From Bacteroidales bacterium (GTDB lineage: Bacteria; Bacteroidota; Bacteroidia; Bacteroidales; Marinilabiliaceae), in NCBI GenBank assembly GCA_024401295.1, contig JAKSLG010000005.1, forward strand, positions 1 through 64,000: 64,000 bases of DNA, read 5' to 3'. The translations under genes and the position numbers were made by a program. How positions within the stretch are numbered: position 1 is the stretch's first letter; every line of letters begins with the position of its first letter. This document shows, one piece after another, positions 7,753 to 17,472 of this stretch. The notes under the pieces were generated by a model. The model made no database searches. It saw only the letters and a list, made by a program, of their open reading frames with translations, and was not told the DNA's origin.

Positions 7753-9648
7753 ATGAAAAAATTTCTCGGCATTGCCATCATTCTGGGCACATTGCTAACG
7801 GCTGCGACAGCCAACGCACAACGATTAAGCCGTAAGAATATGCGTAAGTTCGACCTCGCATACGCATTGGCAGAAGAGAGCAACAACCGCAAGGCTATCG
7901 ACCTTCTTCAAGAGATTTACAAGACAAACCCTGACAATATCGATGTGGTTTACAATCTCGGACTCTGCTACATGAACATGAGCGGAAACCCTGACTCTGC
8001 ACTTTTTTTCCTCGAAAAAACACTCAAGCTCGATACTGATCCTTGGAGCGATGCAACGAGCGAGCTCAAAATGGCCATTGCACGCGTAAAGCAGATGAAA
8101 TATGACTACGATGGAGCATTGAAAATATATAAGCAAGTCGAAAGACATGACAAAGAGAAGATCTGGGCAGAAGCTATCGAACACGAACGCAGCATTTGCG
8201 AAAACGCCAAGGTTTTGATTACAAACCCAGTACGTCTTGAAATCGAAAAACTTAGCGATAATGTAAATAGCGAATTCAACGACTATCGCCCTGTTATTTC
8301 GGCAGATCAGAATACGATTTTCTTCACATCTCGACGCAAGAACAAAGTCAAGGAGATTTTCGATGATGGCGAAAACGAAGAGCAGACATACGTCAGCAAC
8401 CGTCAGGAAGACGGAACTTGGAGCGAAGCAACACGCATAGACGGACTCTTCAGCAGCAAAGGTCAAGTAACTGCAACTTGTGTCCATGACAACGAACTCT
8501 ACATCGTCCGCGATGGTGACATCTACATTTCACGACGCGACAGCGCTAACGGCAATTGGAACAAGGCTACAACACTTGGCCCGACAATCAACAGCTCAAG
8601 CGACGAACGTTATGCATTCGTATCGGCTGATGGCAGCGAACTATATTTTTCATCAAATCGCGAAGGTGGTTTTGGAGGTTTTGATATCTATCACAGTTAT
8701 CGTTTGCCAAACGGACAGTGGGGCATTCCTCGCAACCTTGGCAGCGTAATCAACACAGAATATGACGAAGATTCTCCTGTGATGCATGCTGAAAAGCCTG
8801 TTCTTTATTTCAGCTCGAATGGCCACAACTCAATGGGTGGCTATGACATCTTCTTCTCAATCAAGAACGAAAACGACTCAGCCTTCCAAGCTGTTCAAAA
8901 TATTGGTTATCCAATCAACACCCCGGATGATGATCTTTACTTCGTTCCTACGACAGAGAAGGACATGGCTTATTATGCAAGCATAAACTGGGATAAGAAA
9001 GGCCAGGACTTCACTGGCTATGACATCTATGAAGTGACATATGACGAGCCAGAAATCAACACTCTCGCCATTTTGAGTGGCCACATCAAAAGTCTTGATG
9101 TTTCGGGCATCACGGTTACAGCCCTTCAAGACGGCGAACCAATTGGACGCTATACGCCGAATGCTGAAACTGGAAAGTTTGTAATCATCGTTGAGGAAGA
9201 TAGCGAATACACGATTGAAATCCAGTCAGACGTGAAGACCGAAAAAATCGTTGTCAGCACACACACCGGCGACAGCTATTTCAAACTTGGCCACACTATC
9301 GAATTGGATAAGATCGACTTTACTGAAGCTGAAATGGCTGCAGCACAAGCTGCAAAAGAGAAAGAGAAGCGTTCAAATGGCAGACCTGAATATGTGGAAG
9401 GAAAGACATATTACACAGTACAGATCCTGACGCTCTACGACACACTCAAGGTTGACCTCGATCTCGATGAAGATATGATTTATCATCACAAGACTCCAGA
9501 ATGGCATGTTTATAGCTATGGCGTTTTTGACAATCTTGAAGATGCACGCGAAGCTCAGAAACTTGTTGGTGAAAAGACTCCAATAAGCGATGCATTCATC
9601 CGCAAACTCAAGTCATACGACATCTTCGTCAATCGTGCTATAAAGTAA
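7753..9648 (+). CDS. Exported TPR / PD40-repeat protein with SPOR-like C-terminus
   Basis: A 631-aa protein with a signal peptide (cleavage near ANAQ, residues 20-23). Residues about 25-150 form TPR-like helices (AIDLLQEIYKTNPDNIDVVY). Residues about 170-430 hold WD40-like PD40 strands with repeated signatures such as NTIFFTSRR, ELYFSSNREGGFGGFDIY and VLYFSSNGHNSMGGYDIF. A carboxypeptidase-regulatory-like segment follows, and the last 90 residues (TYYTVQILTLYD, then SYGVFDNLEDAREAQKLV) look SPOR-like. This resembles PorE-type periplasmic proteins, but the OmpA peptidoglycan-binding domain is missing. A cell-envelope scaffold role is likely; direct involvement in type IX secretion is not shown. 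Confidence 0.7.
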   Translation: MKKFLGIAIILGTLLTAATANAQRLSRKNMRKFDLAYALAEESNNRKAIDLLQEIYKTNPDNIDVVYNLGLCYMNMSGNPDSALFFLEKTLKLDTDPWSDATSELKMAIARVKQMKYDYDGALKIYKQVERHDKEKIWAEAIEHERSICENAKVLITNPVRLEIEKLSDNVNSEFNDYRPVISADQNTIFFTSRRKNKVKEIFDDGENEEQTYVSNRQEDGTWSEATRIDGLFSSKGQVTATCVHDNELYIVRDGDIYISRRDSANGNWNKATTLGPTINSSSDERYAFVSADGSELYFSSNREGGFGGFDIYHSYRLPNGQWGIPRNLGSVINTEYDEDSPVMHAEKPVLYFSSNGHNSMGGYDIFFSIKNENDSAFQAVQNIGYPINTPDDDLYFVPTTEKDMAYYASINWDKKGQDFTGYDIYEVTYDEPEINTLAILSGHIKSLDVSGITVTALQDGEPIGRYTPNAETGKFVIIVEEDSEYTIEIQSDVKTEKIVVSTHTGDSYFKLGHTIELDKIDFTEAEMAAAQAAKEKEKRSNGRPEYVEGKTYYTVQILTLYDTLKVDLDLDEDMIYHHKTPEWHVYSYGVFDNLEDAREAQKLVGEKTPISDAFIRKLKSYDIFVNRAIK

Positions 9649-9665
9649 CGTAAACGACATAACAC

Positions 9666-9702
9666 AAAAAAAGCGTCGGCAGAAATGTCGACGCTTTTTT
9701 TT
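9666..9702. terminator. Bidirectional intrinsic terminator
   Basis: AAAGCGTCG / CGACGCTTT arms flanked by A7 on the left and T8 on the right. It sits between the convergent PD40 gene and the PfkB kinase gene. Confidence 0.85.
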
Positions 9703-9721
9703 ATATTGCCATGCAAGGCTT

Positions 9722-10621
9722 TCAACGTTTGGCTATGTAGTTATCCAAGCTCTGACAGACTTCCGTTGCAAACTCAACGCCAAACTTCATTGCCTGCGCA
9801 AGCTGACTCGCATTGGCGATATCACTTCGTTTAATATCCTTTTTCCAAAGGCCATAAACGGTCCCGGCATTAAAGCTATCACCCGCACCGATTGTGCTGA
9901 CAGGAGTGATCTTTTGACCGTCCACATGGACCTCTCCTTCTGGAGTAATCACGGTTGCGCCTTTTGCTCCTTCCGTACAGATGAATGTCGTGCAATATGG
10001 TGCAATCCGGTCTTCATAAACTGCTCGCCAATCATTCTGTGCGAACATATTTCTGAAATCCTCGTCCGATCCCTTTACGACATCGGCAAGCTGGAAATTC
10101 TCAACCAGAGTTGGCATCAGATCTTCAACTTCATGACTGTGCGACGATCGGAAATTAACGTCATAATACAGAATCGCACCATTATCCTTTGCATATCGCA
10201 GGAATTCATAGACTTCATTGCGCAGCACCGGATTCAATGCAAAATACGAGCCGAAAATCACAATGTCTTCAGGATTGATATGTGGCCGCACAATGTGCAG
10301 TTTCTGCGATTTATAATCTTTGTAGAACGAATATTGCGCATTCTTGTTTTCATCAAGAAACGCCAATGCAAGCGGACTTTTACTGTCAGGATGAACATAT
10401 ACGCCACCCGTGCCGACGCCATTATCTCTAAGGAAATTGCAGATTATCTCGCCTACCCTGTCGTCGCCTACCTCACTGATGAATTCGCATGGGACATTTT
10501 TCCTTCCCAGCGAAATCAGGGCATTGTACACAGAGCCACCAGGCTTACCACTGACCGGATGGTTGGCCGAATCAAAAACGATGTCGAGCACAGTCTCGCC
10601 AATGCCTATAATCTTCCTCAT
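9722..10621 (-). CDS. PfkB-family carbohydrate kinase (fructokinase-like)
   Basis: A 299-aa cytoplasmic ribokinase-fold kinase that phosphorylates a sugar or nucleoside with ATP. The first PfkB signature is the glycine-rich KPGGSVYNALISLGR near residue 30. The second is STIGAGDSFNAG near 245, whose Asp is the catalytic base. The overall shape is that of Bacteroidota fructokinase-like proteins, but substrate specificity cannot be fixed from sequence. It lies downstream of the guaB terminator and so is probably transcribed independently. Confidence 0.8.
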   Translation of the reverse strand: MRKIIGIGETVLDIVFDSANHPVSGKPGGSVYNALISLGRKNVPCEFISEVGDDRVGEIICNFLRDNGVGTGGVYVHPDSKSPLALAFLDENKNAQYSFYKDYKSQKLHIVRPHINPEDIVIFGSYFALNPVLRNEVYEFLRYAKDNGAILYYDVNFRSSHSHEVEDLMPTLVENFQLADVVKGSDEDFRNMFAQNDWRAVYEDRIAPYCTTFICTEGAKGATVITPEGEVHVDGQKITPVSTIGAGDSFNAGTVYGLWKKDIKRSDIANASQLAQAMKFGVEFATEVCQSLDNYIAKR

Positions 10622-10640
10622 AACCTATCGAATATCGATT

Positions 10641-10673
10641 AAAAAGAGCCGCAGGCTATAGCCCACGGCTCTT
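10641..10673 (-). terminator. Intrinsic terminator after guaB
   Basis: AAGAGCCG / CGGCTCTT arms enclosing the inner palindrome GGCTATAGCC. On the minus strand it ends in a T5 run, between guaB and the PfkB kinase gene. Confidence 0.75.
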
Positions 10674-10697
10674 GACATTTATCTTCTATAGCACGAA

Positions 10698-12182
10698 TTA
10701 TCCACGTGAATAGTTTGGAGCCTCCTGAGTGATTGCCACGTCGTGTGGATGGCTCTCCTGCATACCAGATGCTGTGATGCGAGTAAACTTGGCATTGTGG
10801 AGACCTTCGATTGTTGCAGCGCCACAATAACCCATACCAGAACGGATACCGCCGATAAGCTGGTAGATAACCTCATAGAGGCTTCCTTTGTAAGGAACGC
10901 GAGCCGAAATACCTTCAGGAACGAGCTTCTTCACATCATCCTCTGCATCCTGGAAGTAACGGTCCTTAGAACCCTTCTGCATTGCCTCAAGCGAACCCAT
11001 ACCACGGTATGACTTGAACTTACGGCCATTGTAGATGATTGTATCGCCTGGCGACTCTTCGCAACCTGCGAAAAGCGAACCACACATCACACATGAGCCA
11101 CCTGCAGCCAATGCCTTCACAAGGTCGCCAGAGTAGCGCAAACCGCCATCGGCGATAACTGGAATGTTGCCATAGCCATTGTCGCGAAGCGTCTTAGCTA
11201 CGTCATAGATAGCAGTAAGCTGTGGAACACCAACACCGGCAATGATACGGGTTGTACAGATTGAACCAGGACCGATACCGACCTTTACTGCATCTGCACC
11301 AGCCTTTACAAGAGCAAGAGCAGCTTCGCCTGTAGCGATGTTACCAACAACGATGTCAATCTGAGGATATTTCTCACGAGCCTTCTTCAATGTCTCGATA
11401 ACGCCATGGCTATGACCATGAGCTGTATCAATGACAATGGCATCAACATTTGCCTTTACAAGAGCATCGATGCGCTCGAAAGTATTGTATGTTACACCAA
11501 CACCTGCAGCAACGCGCAAACGGCCTTTGCTGTCCTTGCAAGCGAGTGGCTTATCCTTTGCCTTCGTTATATCTTTATATGTCACCAAACCAAGGAGTTT
11601 GAAGTTCTTGTCAACAACAGGCAACTTTTCAATCTTGTTCTGCTGAAGAATTTCTGCAGCCTGCTCAAGATCCGTTGTCTGATCTGTTGTTATCAGATTC
11701 TCCTTTGTTGTCATCACATCTGCGATATTCTTTGACATATCGTGCTCAAAACGCAAATCGCGATTTGTCACGATACCAACCAAATAGCCATACTCATCAA
11801 CGACTGGAATGCCGCCGATTTTGTATTCCTTCATGAGTGCGAGAGCATCGCCAACAGTGCGATCCTTAACAATTGAAACCGGATCGTAGATCATGCCGTT
11901 TTCGGCACGTTTAACAATCTCGACCTGCTTTGCCTGTTCCTCAATCGTCATGTTCTTGTGGATAACACCTATACCACCTTCGCGTGCAATGGCAATAGCC
12001 AAACGAGCCTCTGTAACAGTGTCCATGGCAGCTGATACGATAGGCGCATTGAGCTTGATGTTGCGTGAGAAGTTAGTGCTAAGAGAAACCTCGCGTGGAA
12101 GAACTTCCGAGTAGGCCGGTACTAAAAGTACGTCGTCGAATGTGAGGCCATCCGATACGATTCTATCTTCAATGAATGACAT
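10698..12182 (-). CDS. guaB: Inosine-5'-monophosphate dehydrogenase
   Basis: Oxidises IMP to XMP with NAD+, the committed step of guanine nucleotide synthesis. The 494-aa length is standard. The catalytic barrel is split by two CBS domains at about residues 95-205. The active-site loop [15 protein letters not shown] places the nucleophile at Cys309, and the flap Arg-Tyr region follows in [11 protein letters not shown]. It is transcribed alone from a perfect upstream promoter and closed by its own terminator. Confidence 0.97.
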   Translation of the reverse strand: MSFIEDRIVSDGLTFDDVLLVPAYSEVLPREVSLSTNFSRNIKLNAPIVSAAMDTVTEARLAIAIAREGGIGVIHKNMTIEEQAKQVEIVKRAENGMIYDPVSIVKDRTVGDALALMKEYKIGGIPVVDEYGYLVGIVTNRDLRFEHDMSKNIADVMTTKENLITTDQTTDLEQAAEILQQNKIEKLPVVDKNFKLLGLVTYKDITKAKDKPLACKDSKGRLRVAAGVGVTYNTFERIDALVKANVDAIVIDTAHGHSHGVIETLKKAREKYPQIDIVVGNIATGEAALALVKAGADAVKVGIGPGSICTTRIIAGVGVPQLTAIYDVAKTLRDNGYGNIPVIADGGLRYSGDLVKALAAGGSCVMCGSLFAGCEESPGDTIIYNGRKFKSYRGMGSLEAMQKGSKDRYFQDAEDDVKKLVPEGISARVPYKGSLYEVIYQLIGGIRSGMGYCGAATIEGLHNAKFTRITASGMQESHPHDVAITQEAPNYSRG

Positions 12183-12217
12183 TATATTGTAATTTTATAT
12201 TTTTCTAAAATTACGCG

Positions 12218-12248
12218 CAAATCTATGAAATTTCCGCGTTAATTCAAA
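12218..12248 (-). promoter_or_regulatory. guaB promoter, exact Bacteroidota consensus
   Basis: On the minus strand TTTG (12248-12245), 19 bases, then TAGATTTG (12225-12218), an exact match to TTTG-N19-TAnnTTTG. The start codon is 35 bases further on. Confidence 0.8.
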
Positions 12249-12281
12249 AACGCAGTTGGATATTTTAGTTTTTTAAACTTT

Positions 12282-13319
12282 TCAGTTCAGCAATTCACGG
12301 AATCCATCGCTGAAGAGTTCCTTTCTGTTTCCTGTTTCGTCCTCATATATCATGTAGGCTTCGACATCTTCAAAGGATTCGACGAACTGCATTGCGCTGT
12401 CTGGACCAATCACCATGCACGAGGTCGAAATGGCATCTGTTGTCATTGTGTTCGGACCAACTATCGTCACGCTCAGCATTCCATGTTCAACCGGACGGCC
12501 GACACGAGGATCAATCGTATGCTGAAGACGTCGGCCGTCTGCCGTGCGATAGAACTGGCGATAACTGCCAGATGTCGATATTGCGCAATTTGTCACATTT
12601 ATGAGCGTTTGAGATGTACGCGTAAGTTCGTTGCTTTTGTCATCCGGACGGTCGATTGAAACGCGCCATTTGCGGCCATTTGGATTAAGGCCCTTGATAT
12701 GCATCTCGCCGCCAATTTCGACCATATAGTCACTCACGCCATAGTCGTCAAAGACCGATGCGGCAACGTCTATGCCATAACCCTCGGCAAGTGCAGCTGC
12801 CTCAAGACATATCCGCTCATCGTCTTTCACCAGACGATTATTTTCAATACGTGTCTTGTCAAAACCTATGAATTCGCGGACACTATCGACCTTGGCAAGA
12901 ATTTCGTCATAAAGCTCCACGCTTATCGTGTCCGGCGTATCTCCTCCGAATTTCCACAAGCGGCTGAGTGGCTTGATTGTGATATCAAAGCGATGCCCCG
13001 AAAGCTCATAGAACTCTTTTGCCTTGTTATATACCGTCACAAAAAAGGAGTCGAGCTCGACATCTTCATTGCGGTTTATCTTACTGATGACCGAATTCTT
13101 GTTATATGTGGACAGCGAATTGTCGTATGCCCTCAAACGCTCGAGCATTTCACTCTCGAGGCTTCGGTCATACCGATATGTTATGTGATAGGTTGTTCCA
13201 AAGACAAAACCCGTCTCCTTGATATAGCGCATCTCGCCTGACTCGCCGTTTTTACGACACGAGACAAATGACAGACTGCACACGAGCAATACCAATGGAA
13301 TCAATATGAATCTTTTCAT
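12282..13319 (-). CDS. apbE: FAD:protein FMN transferase, lipoprotein
   Basis: Attaches FMN covalently to threonine residues of periplasmic flavoproteins such as the RnfG/NqrC subunits, using FAD as donor. The start chosen is the ATG at 13319 (MKRFILIPLV), which puts a lipobox FVSC at a normal distance; an in-frame ATG at 13349 would bury the signal. ApbE hallmarks are AYDNSLSTYNKNSVISKINR early on, AEGYGIDVAASVFDDYG, and the GGEMHIKG and SGSYRQF segments, with a TDAISTSCMV metal/flavin region near the C-terminus. It is the last gene of a long minus-strand operon; no target flavoprotein gene lies in the window. Confidence 0.9.
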   Translation of the reverse strand: MKRFILIPLVLLVCSLSFVSCRKNGESGEMRYIKETGFVFGTTYHITYRYDRSLESEMLERLRAYDNSLSTYNKNSVISKINRNEDVELDSFFVTVYNKAKEFYELSGHRFDITIKPLSRLWKFGGDTPDTISVELYDEILAKVDSVREFIGFDKTRIENNRLVKDDERICLEAAALAEGYGIDVAASVFDDYGVSDYMVEIGGEMHIKGLNPNGRKWRVSIDRPDDKSNELTRTSQTLINVTNCAISTSGSYRQFYRTADGRRLQHTIDPRVGRPVEHGMLSVTIVGPNTMTTDAISTSCMVIGPDSAMQFVESFEDVEAYMIYEDETGNRKELFSDGFRELLN

Positions 13320-13367
13320 CTGAACATAAAAAAGGAAAAGGCCACCCACATGAGGCAGCCTTTGTTT

Positions 13368-13781
13368 CTACATCTGCTGATAAGGATAGACCGCAAGCGT
13401 CTCTGCTATTTTGTCAACAGCCTCCTGAAGCTTACTGCCGACCATCATCCGCATCATCATGTTAAGCTCGACTTTCATCGTCACCTTGATGCGCGATTCG
13501 TATGGCGCAACCTCTTTCAACTGAACCCAAAGATTGAAGTTGAATGGCGTTGAACCGTCTGCGGTATATTTTATCAAGCTATTTTCTTGTCTCTCTGCAA
13601 TGCGCACACCCATCTCCGGCATTTTTTCGACCGAGAAACGGCATGTGTCTTCCGTCGATTCCCAATTCTGAATCTTGTCGCGAGGAACGATGTTGTCGAG
13701 ATTTTTCAAATTCGACAACTTCGAATAGACGAGATTTGCGCTATTACAGACTACTTTTATTTTGCTTTCGTATGTCTCCAT
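13368..13781 (-). CDS. SRPBCC-fold protein
   Basis: A 137-aa protein starting METYESKIKVV at 13781. The pattern (N-terminal strand, helix VYSKLSNLKNLDNIV, antiparallel strands, long C-terminal helix EAVDKIAETLAVY) fits the START/polyketide-cyclase-like SRPBCC fold, which forms a hydrophobic ligand pocket. The ligand is unknown. Its start is one base after the pyrE stop; to my knowledge this pairing with pyrE is common in Bacteroidales. A run of five Met residues occurs near residue 110. Confidence 0.7.
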   Translation of the reverse strand: METYESKIKVVCNSANLVYSKLSNLKNLDNIVPRDKIQNWESTEDTCRFSVEKMPEMGVRIAERQENSLIKYTADGSTPFNFNLWVQLKEVAPYESRIKVTMKVELNMMMRMMVGSKLQEAVDKIAETLAVYPYQQM

Positions 13782-13782
13782 A

Positions 13783-14415
13783 TTACTTTCCCCATTCCGA
13801 AGGGTTCTTGCGCCACTCCTGGAGTGTTGCGATGTCTGCCTCAGAGACATAGCCCTGCTCAACAGCTGCGCCGATCATCTCCTGGTAGTTGCTGAGTGTT
13901 GTGAGTTCCACGCCTGCTGCCTTGAATGCCTCTTCTGCAACAGGGAAACCGTATGTGAAGATTGCGAGCATGCCAACGACAGTGCACTGTGCATTGCGAA
14001 GAGCATCTACAGCCTTAAGAGAGCTGCTTCCTGTCGAAATAAGGTCTTCAATCACGAGAACTTTCTGACCTGCCTTGATATCACCTTCAATGAGGTTTGC
14101 CAAGCCATGATCTTTTGGTGCAGAACGTACATAGACAAATGGCTTGCCAAGAAGATCCGCAACAAGAGCGCCCTGAGCAATTGCACCAGTAGCAACACCT
14201 GCAACGACATCAATGTCTGAATACATTTCGCGTGCAAGATCAGCAAAAGCTGTCTTTATGTATGTGCGCACGTCTGGAAATGAAAGTGCCTTGCGGTTGT
14301 CACAATAGATAGGAGACTTCCAGCCTGATGCCCATGTGAAAGGATTGTTTGGCTGAAGCTTGATAGCTTTGATGTCGAGAAGTTGCTTTGCAACTGTTAT
14401 TGAATATTTGCCCAT
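13783..14415 (-). CDS. pyrE: Orotate phosphoribosyltransferase
   Basis: Transfers the phosphoribosyl group from PRPP to orotate to form OMP in pyrimidine synthesis. The 210-aa protein carries the PRPP-binding motif VLVIEDLISTGSSSLKAVD (about residues 115-133) and the N-terminal substrate region FTWASGWKSPIYCDNR. The next enzyme, OMP decarboxylase, is encoded about 15 kb away in this window at 29706-30521. Confidence 0.95.
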   Translation of the reverse strand: MGKYSITVAKQLLDIKAIKLQPNNPFTWASGWKSPIYCDNRKALSFPDVRTYIKTAFADLAREMYSDIDVVAGVATGAIAQGALVADLLGKPFVYVRSAPKDHGLANLIEGDIKAGQKVLVIEDLISTGSSSLKAVDALRNAQCTVVGMLAIFTYGFPVAEEAFKAAGVELTTLSNYQEMIGAAVEQGYVSEADIATLQEWRKNPSEWGK

Positions 14416-14446
14416 GATTATATTGTTTCGTTTTTATTGTGCAAAA

Positions 14447-15103
14447 TTAGTCATCAAACGTAAATAGAACACTATCTTGTGTCGATTTTATTTTCTTGCG
14501 GCGTGTTGTTTTTGGTTTTGGCTTCGGAGCGCCGAATGTCAGACGATGCAATTCTGTCGGTCCGAACTTTGCAACAGCGTCGCGATGTGCCTGCGTTGGA
14601 TAGCCTTTGTTTGTCTTCCAATCATACTGTGGATACTGCTCGTCGAGTTTCATCATCAACTCGTCGCGATGTGTCTTCGCCAATATCGAAGCCGCGGCAA
14701 TCGACATGTATTTTCCATCGCCCTTGACCACCGTCTGATGCGGAATATCCTCAAAAGGCTTGAATTTATTACCGTCAACAATAATAAACTCCGGCTTGAC
14801 ACTTAGCTCAGCCAAAGCCAGATGCATCGCCTTTATCGAGGCATTGAGTATGTTTATCTCATCAATCTCATGGTTATCGACCATCGCCACAGCCCAGGCA
14901 AGTGCCTCTTTCTCGATTATCGGGCGCAATGCATCTCTCTGGCGCTCTGTCAGTTGCTTCGAATCGTTCAGAAGCGGATTGCTGTATCCTTCTGGAAAAA
15001 TCACCGCAGCAGCAACCACTGGACCGGCCAGACAGCCTCGCCCGGCTTCGTCGCATCCGGCTTCTATGCGGCCACTCTCAAGATATGGAAGCAACTGTGC
15101 CAT
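14447..15103 (-). CDS. rnhB: Ribonuclease HII
   Basis: Cleaves RNA of RNA-DNA hybrids, including single ribonucleotides left in DNA. The hallmark GCDEAGRGCLAGPVVAAAV near residue 17 supplies the first Asp and Glu of the DEDD site; IIVDGNK and AAASILAKTHRDE follow. The C-terminus has a basic tail (KPKPKTTRRKKIKS). Its ATG directly follows the glutaminyl-cyclase stop, indicating one transcript. Confidence 0.93.
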   Translation of the reverse strand: MAQLLPYLESGRIEAGCDEAGRGCLAGPVVAAAVIFPEGYSNPLLNDSKQLTERQRDALRPIIEKEALAWAVAMVDNHEIDEINILNASIKAMHLALAELSVKPEFIIVDGNKFKPFEDIPHQTVVKGDGKYMSIAAASILAKTHRDELMMKLDEQYPQYDWKTNKGYPTQAHRDAVAKFGPTELHRLTFGAPKPKPKTTRRKKIKSTQDSVLFTFDD

Positions 15104-16096
15104 TTATCGCTCGTTGTAAACCACATACAACAATGTGCGCCCGACGGCTTCAAGCGTCCGCGGATCAAGCTTGTCCGCTGTGTCATTATGAGTATGCCAA
15201 TGTTCATAGAAGCTTGTGCCTGAATTCGGATCATACTGAATGATGTCTATGCAAGGCACTTTGGCCAATGTGCTGACATAATAGTGGTCGTCGGTTATAT
15301 ATCCGCCGTTGTCATCGACAAAATAGTTGCCATAGCCAATCTCGCTTGCTGATTTCCAGACCTTGTCAACCAGAGGTTGCGCAATTGATTTTGAATAATA
15401 TTCCTGATGGAACTGTGCACCTGGAGCACCGACCATATCGAGCAATATGCCATATCGGATATCGCTGTTGCGACCCAGATCGCTCTTTGCCCAATACTGA
15501 CTTCCCAAGCACCATGTATCTGCGACATACGTCTTCTGACTGATATGGTCCGGCGTACCGCAATCCTCTGTGTCAAAGAATATTATATCAATACCTATTG
15601 TCGGCTTCTTAATCTGGAGCTGGCGTGCAATCTCGATGAGAACGCCGACACCGCTTGCACCATCATTTGCGCCATCAATCGGCTTATTGTGATATGAAGC
15701 ATCTGCATCATGATCGGCAAACGGACGACTATCCCAGTGAGAGCATAGCATCACTCTGTTCGCCTTCGATGGATTAATCTTCGCTATGATATTCCTGACC
15801 GGCAGATTCGATTCGTCGAACGAACGACCAAAGCCTTCCTGAACTTCAACCTCGGCGCCCATTCTCTTCATCGACGCGACAAGGTAGTCAAGACATTTTG
15901 CATGGCTCTCGCTTCCTGGCACTCGTGGGCCGAAAGCCGTCTGTTCACAAACATAACGATAAGCCGAATCGGCTGAAAACTCAATCTCTGAGGCCGCAAC
16001 GAGCTGCTTCTTCTGTGGCTGCTTTGGTGCCGCCGACGAGCAACCCATCAATACAGCCGACGCCGAAATTGCGGCAATTATAAATTTCAATTTCAT
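15104..16096 (-). CDS. M28-family glutaminyl-peptide cyclotransferase-like lipoprotein
   Basis: An envelope zinc enzyme of about 330 aa. The start is MKLKFIIAAI at 16096, giving a lipobox LMGC; upstream ATGs at 16105 and 16120 would run into bioD. Zinc-site signatures are SHWDSRPFAD, DGANDGASGVGVLIEIAR, FFDTEDCG and the C-terminal EHWHTHNDT. The long tryptophan- and aspartate-rich loops match the animal-like type II glutaminyl cyclases known from Porphyromonas and Prevotella, which convert N-terminal Gln exposed by signal peptidase into pyroglutamate. A plain aminopeptidase cannot be excluded by eye. Confidence 0.8.
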   Translation of the reverse strand: MKLKFIIAAISASAVLMGCSSAAPKQPQKKQLVAASEIEFSADSAYRYVCEQTAFGPRVPGSESHAKCLDYLVASMKRMGAEVEVQEGFGRSFDESNLPVRNIIAKINPSKANRVMLCSHWDSRPFADHDADASYHNKPIDGANDGASGVGVLIEIARQLQIKKPTIGIDIIFFDTEDCGTPDHISQKTYVADTWCLGSQYWAKSDLGRNSDIRYGILLDMVGAPGAQFHQEYYSKSIAQPLVDKVWKSASEIGYGNYFVDDNGGYITDDHYYVSTLAKVPCIDIIQYDPNSGTSFYEHWHTHNDTADKLDPRTLEAVGRTLLYVVYNER

Positions 16097-16101
16097 AATC
16101 A

Positions 16102-16770
16102 TCATATCTCTGCATCCCAAAAGCTGTCAGAACTACGGAAATCAATAACCTGCGCATGAGGGAACTGCATTGCTGCATATTTCTTTATCTGAGCAAGAGC
16201 ATCATCTGCCATCACTTTATCTTCATTCGGCAAGTGATTAAAGACAATCGTATGAAGATCAACCCCACGCGAAACGCAGGCCTCAATGCTCAGCAGCGCA
16301 TGATTGATTCCACCAAGCTTCGATGTCGTAACCAAAACGAGAGGCAGACGGCGCGATGCGATATAATCTATCGTGAGCATCTCATCGTTGAGCGGAACCA
16401 TCAGACCACCAGCGCCCTCAACAAGAACAACATCATAGCGGTCGAGCAGGTAGCGTGTGTCACGATCGATCTTTTCCGGATCAATCACGACTCCTTCAAG
16501 ACGCGCTGCCAGACTTGGCGATGCAGGTTTCTTGAAAAGATATGAGCATGTTCTACCCTCCTTGTCCTCCGGCAGAATACCGCTACCCATCACTTTGCGG
16601 TGTTCAACGAGGTCATCTGCAACTGTTGTACATCCTGTCTGAACAGGTTTCTGCGTGATGACCGAAACGCCTCTGTGACGCAGGTAGGCAGCCATGCGGG
16701 CGGTGACATACGTCTTGCCACTGTCGGTGTCCACTCCACTAACAAAGTAGGCTCCGTTTCTGTGTTCCAT
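16102..16770 (-). CDS. bioD: Dethiobiotin synthetase
   Basis: Closes the ureido ring of dethiobiotin from 7,8-diaminopelargonate, CO2 and ATP. Walker A is seen as SGVDTDSGKTYVTARMAAYL at residues 11-30, with QKPVQTGC and VEGAGGLMVPL downstream, all typical of BioD. The 222-aa length is normal. No other biotin genes are in the window, so the pathway is completed elsewhere. It lies in an operon between the 212-aa secreted protein and the glutaminyl cyclase-like lipoprotein. Confidence 0.92.
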   Translation of the reverse strand: MEHRNGAYFVSGVDTDSGKTYVTARMAAYLRHRGVSVITQKPVQTGCTTVADDLVEHRKVMGSGILPEDKEGRTCSYLFKKPASPSLAARLEGVVIDPEKIDRDTRYLLDRYDVVLVEGAGGLMVPLNDEMLTIDYIASRRLPLVLVTTSKLGGINHALLSIEACVSRGVDLHTIVFNHLPNEDKVMADDALAQIKKYAAMQFPHAQVIDFRSSDSFWDAEI

Positions 16771-16791
16771 TATCCTATGCTTTTGCTTTGA

Positions 16792-17430
16792 TTAATCTTC
16801 GTCGTCATCGTCGCTGTCACGACGGTTCTTCTTGTCCTTCTTGTCTTTCTTTGCCTTCTTCGACTCCGACTTTGCCGCAGAAACGCGTTCTGCAGCCTGG
16901 CCTGTCAGCTGCTCATACTTTTCAGCAGCTTCGTCAAACTTGGCTTCGGCAGCCTCAATTGCAGCCATATTGGCTTTCTTTGCGCCTTCGCCTTTTGCAA
17001 TGTTCTGCTGACCCTTGAGCTTTTTCTTCTGCTCCATCGCAATCGACTTGTCGATAGCCTTGAGGCTGTCGGCCGACTGCTTGTCAAGAGCCTTGATATC
17101 CTTCTGAGCCTGCTTTACGATGTTCATATCCTCGTCTTTGAGGAATTTGTTGTATGCCTTTCGGTCCTCAGCGAACTGCTTTACTGCAGCCTTTCGGTCT
17201 TCGCCGAGCTGCTTGATATTTGCATCAGCCTCTTCAACCATTGCCTGACCTGCCTCAACGAGCGAATCGCTGACGAAGGCCTTGCGATTGACAGCCTCAA
17301 GTTTCTTCTTTGCTGCCTCATACGATGCTGTTGCCTTCTGCTTGGCTGCTTCTACTTTATCCTGCGCAGTCTGCGCCTGAACGCCGATTCCAAATGCCGC
17401 CATCAAGGCTATTACGATATACTTTTTCAT
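16792..17430 (-). CDS. Exported Ala/Lys-rich coiled-coil protein
   Basis: A 212-aa protein with a signal peptide (cleavage at VQAQ, about residue 19). The mature chain is almost entirely predicted helix with heptad-like repeats of Ala, Lys, Asp and Glu. It ends in a basic block (KKAKKDKKDKKNRRDS) followed by an acidic run DDDDED. No catalytic motif is seen. It may be a periplasmic structural or spacer protein. It is the first gene of the operon leading to bioD and has an exact promoter upstream. Confidence 0.7.
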   Translation of the reverse strand: MKKYIVIALMAAFGIGVQAQTAQDKVEAAKQKATASYEAAKKKLEAVNRKAFVSDSLVEAGQAMVEEADANIKQLGEDRKAAVKQFAEDRKAYNKFLKDEDMNIVKQAQKDIKALDKQSADSLKAIDKSIAMEQKKKLKGQQNIAKGEGAKKANMAAIEAAEAKFDEAAEKYEQLTGQAAERVSAAKSESKKAKKDKKDKKNRRDSDDDDED

Positions 17431-17472
17431 TGCTATTCAATTATCAATTTCACAAACTTTGACCTTGTATTG

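Noticed and set aside
15104-16120. Upstream start for the glutaminyl cyclase-like lipoprotein
   Set aside because: It would overlap bioD and place residues before the signal peptide; the ATG at 16096 gives a normal lipoprotein signal.
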